Source of the DNA: Lentisphaeria bacterium | Lineage (GTDB): Bacteria > Verrucomicrobiota > Lentisphaeria > Victivallales > JAUVCU01 | Length of the DNA: 5,975 nt | NCBI GenBank assembly: GCA_030590715.1 | Contig: JAUVCU010000106.1 | Coordinates: 1-5,975, forward strand | Direction of reading: 5' to 3' | Part shown: positions 1 through 5,816 of the stretch, in pieces | Position numbering within the stretch: the first letter of the stretch is position 1 | How the letters are laid out: each line of letters starts with the position of its first letter | Program-made: the position numbers and the translations under genes | The notes under the pieces: generated by a model | Told to the model about the DNA's origin: nothing | The model's input: only the letters and a program-made list of their open reading frames with translations | Database searches by the model: none

Positions 1-2112
1 CTCGAAGCGAAGTCACTTCTAGAATCACCGGATGCAGATTTCTCGAAATGCCTAAAAGAGCTCAATTATGAATGGAACAGCATAACTGAGATCCCGGCTG
101 ATAAAGCTGAGCTTCTTGACAAAGAGTTTTTCAAAATCTGCGAAAATGTAAAAGCAGAAAACGAGAAGTTAGTCAAAGCCAGAGAAGCCAAAAAGGCAAT
201 TGAAACCGAAGCTATGGTTTTATGTGAAAAAGCGCAGGAACTGACAAAGGTAGAAAACCTCGATAAAGCTTTTGCGGAACTAAACAAGCTACAGCAAGAA
301 TGGAAAGAGTTTGCCAAACAAGCTGATGATATTTCTGAATTCACCAAGCAATTTAACTCTAAAATTGAAACTTTAGACAATAAAAAGAAAGAGCACGAAC
401 AACTTCAAAAAGAACAGGCAGAAAAGGAATCTTCTGAGCTGAAAGCTATGTGCGAAGAGATGCTGAACCTATCTACTGCTGAAGACCTGAAAGGCTCATC
501 AAAAAGAGTAAAAGAGCTCCAGCAAGAATGGAAAGAAGCAGGAAAGTCTATTTTTTCAGAAAAGAAAGAGATGGAAAAATCGTTCAAGAAATCAGCAGAT
601 GAGTTTTTCTTTAAACTGAAAACCCTGATGGAAACAGAAGATCTTGGACGCTGGGAAAACTTCACGAAACTTCAGGATTTAGCCGAGCAGGCTGAAGCTC
701 TGAATAAAGAAGGTCAGGACAGCCATGAAGCAGTTAAGGCTATTAAGAAATTAAGAACAGACTGGAAAAAGGCTGGATCGGCACCGCGCGAGAAAGCAGA
801 TGAGATCTGGAACCGATTCAACTCAGCATGTGACCAGGTCTTTGCAAAATGTAAGGTACAGTTTGCTGAACTGGACAAAGAACGCGAAGCAAATCTTGAG
901 AAAAAAGCAGCTCTTTGTGAAAAAGTTGAAGCGCTAAAAGAGTCAACAGACTGGAAAAAAACAGCAGATGCGATCAAAGAGATTCAGAAAGAATGGAATA
1001 CTATTGGTCATGTTCCGAAAGATAAGGACAAAGAGATTTTCAACAGGTTCAGAGCAGCATGTAACATTTTCTTTGACCGACGCAAAGTAAACTTTGACGA
1101 AAGAAACAAGATCTATGAAGCAAACGGGGAAACAAAGGCTCAATTTTGCGAACTGGCAAAACAAATAGTCGACATGAACTGGGCTGAAGGATCAACTCTA
1201 GCTAAAGAACTACGAACTAACTGGAAAAATACAGGACCGGCTCAACGCAAAAAAGAAGAGGAGTTGTGGACGGAATTTAACGGATACATAAATTCATTCT
1301 TTGAGAAGTTCGACTCTGAGAGACCTGAAAATCTGAAGGCTAAAATTCAGCTTTGTGAAAAAGTGGAACAGCTTCTAGGGAACCTTAATGAAGACATCAA
1401 CTTCCGCTCACTATCAAGCAAAGTTGCCGATTTGAACAATGAATGGAATAAGATCGGACCAGTCCCGAAAGAAGACGACAAAGAAATTAGAAAAAGATTC
1501 AATGCTCCAATAAAGCAGTTCTATGACAAACGCAAAGAATTCTATGCAAATTCAGATGCGGAGCGAGCAGACAACAAAGTCAAAAAAGAGGCGTTAATAG
1601 AAAAGCTAGAGGGAATTATCTCTCAAAAATCAAAAAACTGGAAGGAAGGCTCTGAACAGATCAAAGAGATTCAAAAAGAGTGGAAATCGATCGGTCCGTG
1701 TCCTAAAGAATCCGATCAAGAGATGTGGAAAAAGTTTTCATCTATTTGCGATAGCTTCTTTGCCGAAAGAGGAGAGTTCTATGAACAAATGGACTCGAAC
1801 CGTCTAAAGAATCTCCAACGCAAAAAGCAAATATGCGTAGAACTGGAAAAGGTTGCCGGCGTTGAAATAGAAGAAACAGAAGAGGATCAGGTTGATGTTC
1901 TTTCCCTTGCTGATGAGCTTAAGTTCTCTATAGAGAATAACTTCAGCATTGATGAAACAACGAAAAGCCGCCAGTCTTCATTTGAACGAATCAAGGAGCT
2001 TCAGGCTGAATGGAAAACAATAGGACCTGTTCCTAAAAAAGACGATAAAACCATTTTTGCCCGCTACAGACATGCGTGCGATAAGTTCTTCAGTTTAAAA
2101 GAAGCAAAATAG
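1..2112 (+). CDS. DUF349 tandem-repeat protein, 5'-truncated by the window edge
   Basis: The reading frame is open from base 1 to the TAG at 2110-2112, giving 703 visible residues. The first in-frame ATG (214) is internal, because the same repeat pattern continues upstream of it, so the start lies outside the window. The protein is very rich in Lys and Glu, has no signal peptide or membrane segment, and is built of nine DUF349-type units. Each unit has an L-x-x-x/E-W-K-x-x-G-P-x-P-K core followed by an F-x-x-x-C-D-x-F-F helix. The core Trp residues are at visible residues 25, 101, 177, 255, 332, 408, 482, 561 and 671, spaced 74-79 residues apart except the last (110), where an acidic linker is inserted. 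Most units open with a short Leu/Ile-Cys-Glu motif. A long cytoplasmic helical-bundle or filamentous protein is inferred. The molecular function of DUF349 proteins is not established, and I assign none. The gene ends at its own terminator and is probably not co-transcribed with the lipid-transport genes. Confidence 0.88.
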   Translation, partial: LEAKSLLESPDADFSKCLKELNYEWNSITEIPADKAELLDKEFFKICENVKAENEKLVKAREAKKAIETEAMVLCEKAQELTKVENLDKAFAELNKLQQEWKEFAKQADDISEFTKQFNSKIETLDNKKKEHEQLQKEQAEKESSELKAMCEEMLNLSTAEDLKGSSKRVKELQQEWKEAGKSIFSEKKEMEKSFKKSADEFFFKLKTLMETEDLGRWENFTKLQDLAEQAEALNKEGQDSHEAVKAIKKLRTDWKKAGSAPREKADEIWNRFNSACDQVFAKCKVQFAELDKEREANLEKKAALCEKVEALKESTDWKKTADAIKEIQKEWNTIGHVPKDKDKEIFNRFRAACNIFFDRRKVNFDERNKIYEANGETKAQFCELAKQIVDMNWAEGSTLAKELRTNWKNTGPAQRKKEEELWTEFNGYINSFFEKFDSERPENLKAKIQLCEKVEQLLGNLNEDINFRSLSSKVADLNNEWNKIGPVPKEDDKEIRKRFNAPIKQFYDKRKEFYANSDAERADNKVKKEALIEKLEGIISQKSKNWKEGSEQIKEIQKEWKSIGPCPKESDQEMWKKFSSICDSFFAERGEFYEQMDSNRLKNLQRKKQICVELEKVAGVEIEETEEDQVDVLSLADELKFSIENNFSIDETTKSRQSSFERIKELQAEWKTIGPVPKKDDKTIFARYRHACDKFFSLKEAK

Positions 2113-2120
2113 CTCTTACC

Positions 2121-2153
2121 CGGCGTACCGAGAAAAAGGTACGCCGTTTTTTT
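2121..2153 (+). terminator. Intrinsic (Rho-independent) terminator of the DUF349 gene
   Basis: A perfect 9-bp GC-rich stem (CGGCGTACC at 2121-2129 pairing with GGTACGCCG at 2138-2146) encloses an 8-nt A-rich loop (2130-2137). It is followed at once by seven T residues (2147-2153). It begins 8 bp after the TAG stop of the DUF349 gene. There is no matching T-run on the other strand, so it should act only on rightward transcription. It separates the DUF349 transcript from the lipid-transport operon. Confidence 0.93.
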
Positions 2154-2286
2154 GCACCTCCCCTCCCCATAGTAAAGAGTCGATGGCATGTTAAAATAAC
2201 ACCTGTAATCATAATTAAGGCAAAGTTATCACTTCATAGCCCTGAATGCACTAGACTAATAAACACTCAAAACATGGTTTAAACGA
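2154..2286 (+). promoter_or_regulatory. Intergenic region expected to hold the mlaEFD operon promoter
   Basis: This AT-rich gap lies between the DUF349 terminator and the UUG start of mlaE, so the operon promoter should be here. The best candidate is an extended -10 box, TG-t-TAAAAT (2189-2197), about 90 bp upstream of the start codon. No good -35 box lies 16-18 bp before it. A weaker CATAAT (2210-2215) also lacks a -35 partner. A 13-bp dyad, TGTTA-AAA-TAACA (2189-2201), overlaps the extended -10 and could be an operator. I saw no riboswitch-like structure or ORF of note. The region is supported by position; the exact promoter call is weak. Confidence 0.35.
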
Positions 2287-3411
2287 TTGAAAATTAATAG
2301 TGATTTAATAGTTGCTGAAAAAAATGGTAACAATATAAATGTCAACCTGACAGGTCAATGGCTCAGCATAAGCGACAACGAATACTCATCAATTGCTAAC
2401 GTTGTCAACGCCGCTACAAAAGAGCTGACGGTTGATGGAGGTTTGATACGGGAATGGGGTAACGCTCTTGTCTGCTTTCTATTTACTCTTCGAAGTCGCT
2501 GTGAAGAAACTGATATAAAAGTAAAGCTTATAAATATTCCTTTGGGAGCCCAAAGACTTCTGAGACTTGCTGAAGCCGTTCCAGAGCGTGAAGGAGCAAA
2601 TAAAAAAAATGGTGGAGACACTTTCTTTGAACGAATGGGGCGGTCAACGATTACAATACTCGACGACCTTCTCGATACACTCGAATTTCTTGGGGCCTGT
2701 ACAAAAGCGACTCTGCACTTTCCAATTAAAAAGACACAATTCATGTGGGCGGACTTAGTCTGCTTCATGAAAGAGTGTGGTCCCGGCGCATTCTCGATAA
2801 TCACTCTTATTACATTCCTTGTGGGACTTATCCTGGCATTTGTCGGTGCAATACAACTGCGCTTATTTGGCGCGCAGATATTTGTTGCCGATCTTGTGGG
2901 AATTGGAATGGTCCGCCAGCTTGGAGCCATAATGGCTGCTATCGTTATGGCGGGACGAACAGGTGCCGCATATGCGGCCCAGCTCGGAACAATGCAGGTA
3001 AATGAAGAGATCGATGCCCTGGAAACCATGGGCCTTTCTCCAATTGAATTTCTGGTTCTCCCACGCGTATTCGCTCTGGTTATTATAATGCCTATGCTCT
3101 GTATCTATGCAGATATTATGGGTGTTCTTGGCGGGATGTTTGTAGGAGTATTTATGCTCGACATAAGCCCTCTGCAGTACTACCAGCAAAGTATTGACGC
3201 AATTAGAATGCAGGACTTCTTAATTGGCATATTTATGAGTTTTATTTTCGGGATACTGGTTTCCGGTGCGGGATGCCTTCGCGGACTTCAATGCGGGCGA
3301 AGCTCCGCAGCTGTAGGTAAAGCCACAACATCTGCTGTAGTCACGGGAATAATATGGATCATTGTATCGACTGCGATAGTAACTATTATCTGTGATGTAC
3401 TGGGAATATAA
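2287..3411 (+). CDS. mlaE: MlaE-family lipid ABC transporter permease with N-terminal STAS-like domain
   Basis: This is the inner-membrane permease of an MCE-type phospholipid transporter, 374 residues against about 260 for E. coli MlaE. The extra length is an N-terminal domain of about 100 residues (V9-P99) with the pattern of STAS/MlaB-like domains (a LTGQW strand near 21-25, then a Val-rich strand around 78-84), joined by a linker (100-160). The permease domain has hydrophobic segments near 170-190, 208-230, 260-288, 310-330 and 350-370. It carries the family's hallmark region: RQLG at 210-213, AGRTGAA at 222-228, and EIDALETMG at 241-249. The C-terminal CGRSSAAVGKATT (336-348) matches the conserved MlaE end. 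The start is TTG: an in-frame stop at 2260-2262 limits extension, and the first in-frame ATG (codon 117) would delete the STAS domain. No clear ribosome binding site precedes the TTG. It is the first gene of the operon, with mlaF starting 2 bp after its stop. Confidence 0.93.
   Translation: MKINSDLIVAEKNGNNINVNLTGQWLSISDNEYSSIANVVNAATKELTVDGGLIREWGNALVCFLFTLRSRCEETDIKVKLINIPLGAQRLLRLAEAVPEREGANKKNGGDTFFERMGRSTITILDDLLDTLEFLGACTKATLHFPIKKTQFMWADLVCFMKECGPGAFSIITLITFLVGLILAFVGAIQLRLFGAQIFVADLVGIGMVRQLGAIMAAIVMAGRTGAAYAAQLGTMQVNEEIDALETMGLSPIEFLVLPRVFALVIIMPMLCIYADIMGVLGGMFVGVFMLDISPLQYYQQSIDAIRMQDFLIGIFMSFIFGILVSGAGCLRGLQCGRSSAAVGKATTSAVVTGIIWIIVSTAIVTIICDVLGI
3402..3405 (+). promoter_or_regulatory. 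Probable ribosome binding site of mlaF
   Basis: A short GGGA lies 8 nt before the mlaF ATG and inside the last codons of mlaE. It is a modest Shine-Dalgarno match. With only 2 bp between the mlaE stop and the mlaF start, translational coupling probably helps initiation. Confidence 0.5.
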
Positions 3412-3413
3412 TA

Positions 3414-4187
3414 ATGACAAGCGACATACATATTGAAGTAAAAGACCTCACCATGGCTTATGGAGACTTTCTTATTCAGAAAGACCTCAATTTCCAGATA
3501 AAGCGCGGTGATGTATTTATAATTATGGGCGGCAGCGGCTGCGGTAAGAGTACTCTGCTCCGCCACCTGATCGGCCTCAATAAACCGAAAAATGGCGAAA
3601 TACTTTTCAACAATAAAAGTTTCTGGAATTCGCCATTAGCAATTCAGGAACAAATTAGAAACAGTTGGGGCGTTTTATATCAGAGTGGTGCTCTCTGGTC
3701 ATCAATGACACTGGCCGAAAATGTTGCTCTTCCACTTAAAACATACACCGACTATTCCGCTAAAACGATAAAAGATATAGTATCATTCAAGCTGGCACTG
3801 GTCGGCCTGAAAGGCTTTGAAAACTTCTATCCTTCACAAATAAGTGGCGGAATGCAGAAACGAGCCGGCCTTGCCAGAGCGATGGCCCTGGATCCTGAAA
3901 TTCTGTTTTTTGATGAGCCGTCCGCCGGGCTGGATCCTGTCAGCGCAAAAAGGCTTGATGACCTTATAATAGAGTTGAGCCAAAGCCTTGGGACAACTAT
4001 TGTGATAGTCACCCACGAACTGGCCAGTATTTTCGATATCGGTACCAATTCTGTGTTCCTGGATGCAGACAGCAAAACAATGCTGGCCGATGGGAATCCG
4101 AATCACCTGCTGAGAAGCTGTGACATTCCAAATGTGAGGCAATTTTTAACGAGAGCACAAGAAGAAAAGGAAACAAACTGTGAGTAA
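3414..4187 (+). CDS. mlaF: MlaF-type ABC transporter ATP-binding protein
   Basis: This 257-residue cytoplasmic ATPase powers the lipid transporter; the family's usual length is 250-270. All nucleotide-binding motifs are intact. Walker A is GGSGCGKST at 39-47 (Lys45), and the Q-loop glutamine is Q90 in LYQSGALW (88-95). The signature is SGGMQKRAGLARA (144-156), in which SGGM-x-(K/R)-R is the form seen in MlaF rather than the general SGGQ. Walker B is ILFFDEP at 163-169 with catalytic Glu168, the D-loop is GLDP at 172-175, and the switch His is H201. The C-terminal NVRQFLTR segment near 240-250 is also typical of MlaF. The ATG is preceded by GGGA at 8-nt spacing. It lies between the permease gene (2-bp gap) and the MCE gene (8-bp overlap), which fixes its role as the ATPase of this transporter rather than of an unrelated importer. 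Confidence 0.96.
   Translation: MTSDIHIEVKDLTMAYGDFLIQKDLNFQIKRGDVFIIMGGSGCGKSTLLRHLIGLNKPKNGEILFNNKSFWNSPLAIQEQIRNSWGVLYQSGALWSSMTLAENVALPLKTYTDYSAKTIKDIVSFKLALVGLKGFENFYPSQISGGMQKRAGLARAMALDPEILFFDEPSAGLDPVSAKRLDDLIIELSQSLGTTIVIVTHELASIFDIGTNSVFLDADSKTMLADGNPNHLLRSCDIPNVRQFLTRAQEEKETNCE
4167..4171 (+). promoter_or_regulatory. Ribosome binding site deciding the GTG start of mlaD
   Basis: AAGGA lies 8 nt upstream of GTG 4180 and inside the end of mlaF. It supports the GTG as the true start. The resulting protein begins with a short Lys/Asn-rich cytoplasmic stretch directly before the membrane anchor, as expected for MlaD. Confidence 0.75.
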
Positions 4188-5229
4188 TAAAAAAAATAAC
4201 GTATTGGTTGGAGTATTTGTCATTACATCCATCATCATTGCCATAATGATGATACTAGCCCTCGGGGCAAGCGACCTTCTGAGGGAAAAGAATGAGTTTG
4301 TATTGTATTTTGAAGGCGATATGAGCGGCCTTGGCCCCGGAGCTCCTGTGGTTTACCATGGAGTTAAAATCGGTGAGGTAAAAGACATACGAATTGTACT
4401 CGATGAAAAGCTAAGACCTTCTGTACCGGTGATAATAGAGCTTGAATCCAAAGCTTTAGGGACTCCATCAGAAGAAATAACTATTTTCAAAGAAGACAGG
4501 ACTGACATCTTTTTGAGAAGAGGACTTTGTGCGCAACTGGTAACCGAAAGCTTTGTGACAGGTAAGCTTATGATCAAGCTGGATTTTGTAAAAGACCGGA
4601 GCAAATACCTGCACGGGCATAACGGAGAAGAAGTTGAAATACCAACAGTACCTTCTGATCTTGCACTACTTCAGGAGTCAATAAAAGACCTGCCGATTAA
4701 AACTCTTTTCACCAGCCTGGTTAGCTCACTTGAAGGAATAGACAAAAAAGTAAACTCAAAAGAGCTGGGAGAGTCGATGATCAATCTAAATCAATCTCTC
4801 GCTAATCTGGAGAGGCTGCTTAAGAACAGCGACGAGCAGGTTACAAAACTAGGTAGCGAAACGAGCGATACACTGAATGCAGCAAAAACACTGATAAACA
4901 ATCTAAACAATAAAGCGGACCAGCTGACAACCACAATCAACAAAACACTAGGTGGGGTTGACAATCTGACCGCTTCACTGGACAAAGAAGTTAAGTCAAA
5001 CGGTCCAGAGCTACATAAGCTAAGCACAAATGCCTCTACAGCAATACAGGAAGTGGAAGCGACGGTGGCTCAGTACAAAAAACTTATCGACCCGAACTCG
5101 CCACTGTATAATGGAGTCCTTACGACTTTAGATAAGTTTGCTCGCGCCGCTAAATCTATCGAAGCTTTGACCGCATACCTGGAAAGGCACCCGGAATCGA
5201 TTCTACACGGTAAAAGAGACAACGAATAA
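4180..5229 (+). CDS. mlaD: MlaD-like MCE domain protein with long helical C-terminal region
   Basis: This is the periplasmic, membrane-anchored substrate-binding component of the transporter: 349 residues, against about 183 in E. coli MlaD. A single uncleaved N-terminal membrane helix (V8-G29) precedes one MCE domain (about 39-136). The domain contains the family's YFEGDMSGLGPGAPVVYHG strand-turn segment (43-61), IGEV-x-DI (64-70) and a closing VTESFVTGKLMIKLDF (121-136). After a short linker, residues 168-335 are polar and helical with regular Leu/Ile spacing and many Asn/Thr/Ser, predicted as a coiled coil or helical tube. The tail ends YLERHPESILHGK (333-345), a motif common at the ends of MlaD/PqiB-like proteins. 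The GTG start overlaps mlaF by 8 nt and has a good AAGGA site. The tail exceeds the E. coli version and recalls the needle-like C-terminus of PqiB. MCE proteins generally form hexamers; this is inferred here, not visible. Confidence 0.94.
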   Translation: MSNKKNNVLVGVFVITSIIIAIMMILALGASDLLREKNEFVLYFEGDMSGLGPGAPVVYHGVKIGEVKDIRIVLDEKLRPSVPVIIELESKALGTPSEEITIFKEDRTDIFLRRGLCAQLVTESFVTGKLMIKLDFVKDRSKYLHGHNGEEVEIPTVPSDLALLQESIKDLPIKTLFTSLVSSLEGIDKKVNSKELGESMINLNQSLANLERLLKNSDEQVTKLGSETSDTLNAAKTLINNLNNKADQLTTTINKTLGGVDNLTASLDKEVKSNGPELHKLSTNASTAIQEVEATVAQYKKLIDPNSPLYNGVLTTLDKFARAAKSIEALTAYLERHPESILHGKRDNE

Positions 5230-5234
5230 ATAAT

Positions 5235-5240
5235 AGGAGA
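5235..5240 (+). promoter_or_regulatory. Ribosome binding site of the lipoprotein gene
   Basis: AGGAGA lies 8 nt before ATG 5249, in the 19-bp gap after the mlaD stop. It is the strongest Shine-Dalgarno sequence in the operon and makes the start of the lipoprotein gene secure. Confidence 0.85.
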
Positions 5241-5248
5241 ATACAGAT

Positions 5249-5809
5249 ATGAAAAAACTACTTGGATTGACAATTACAGCACTTTTAATAAGCGGTTGTG
5301 TATCAAATAAAATAAACCACTATACGCTGACTTCTCCTGAACTGAGCACAGGAATACAGCCAGCAGAGTCAGATAACATTCTTTTACTTCAGGATATAGA
5401 CTTCCCGGAATATCTGGAAAGCAAAAACATTATTATCCGACAGTCAGCCAATGAGGTTTCATTCTCTGAACTAAACCGCTGGGCTGACTCATTTGATGTG
5501 GAAGTGCGTAAATACCTGATAGAGCACCTTCGTTCTCAACTTAAACAAACAATTGTTACAACAAGCAGCAGATATGTAGAGCCGACTCAAAAACTGAAGA
5601 TTGAGATAATCAATTTCGAAAAAAATGCATCTGCGAACAAAGTTGTTCTTGCGGCACGCTGGTTCATTTTCGACTCAAAAAACAATATTAAAAATCACGG
5701 TTCATTTAATGAATCGGCCCGTTTGACAAGTGATTCTTATACTGAATCAGCAGCGGCTCATTCTCTTCTGCTGAAAAAGCTTGGTAACTTCATTTCAAAA
5801 GAGCTTTAG
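5249..5809 (+). CDS. PqiC-like ABC-transport auxiliary lipoprotein
   Basis: A 186-residue lipoprotein of the ABC-type transport auxiliary (PqiC/YmbA-like) family. The N-terminus is a lipoprotein signal peptide: Lys2-Lys3, a hydrophobic core, then lipobox I-S-G-C with the lipidated Cys at residue 17. The next residue is Val18, not Asp, so outer-membrane sorting is plausible by the E. coli rule. Family marks are HYTLTSP (24-30) just after the lipid anchor, an IDFPEYLESKNIIIR segment (50-64) and the Arg-Trp-Ala of LNRWADSFD (75-83). In this family such proteins are partners of MCE proteins; PqiC works with PqiB. It is the last gene of the operon, 19 bp after mlaD, so it probably gives the periplasmic MlaD tail an outer-membrane docking point. 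The similarity is by motif and context, and overall sequence conservation in this family is low. I give no gene symbol because the partner set here is Mla-like rather than Pqi. Confidence 0.88.
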   Translation: MKKLLGLTITALLISGCVSNKINHYTLTSPELSTGIQPAESDNILLLQDIDFPEYLESKNIIIRQSANEVSFSELNRWADSFDVEVRKYLIEHLRSQLKQTIVTTSSRYVEPTQKLKIEIINFEKNASANKVVLAARWFIFDSKNNIKNHGSFNESARLTSDSYTESAAAHSLLLKKLGNFISKEL

Positions 5810-5816
5810 AAACCAA

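Noticed and set aside
214..216. ATG as the start of the DUF349 gene.
   Set aside because: The frame is open to base 1, and a DUF349-like unit with its core Trp (73-75) lies upstream, so this Met is internal.
2184..2200. TGGCATG as the -24 half of a sigma-54 promoter.
   Set aside because: There is no GC dinucleotide at the required -12 spacing; the bases there are TA.
2355..3029. Long minus-strand ORF (224 codons) opposite mlaE.
   Set aside because: It is a shadow of the strongly conserved mlaE coding frame, with a Ser/Arg/Pro-rich, motif-free translation.
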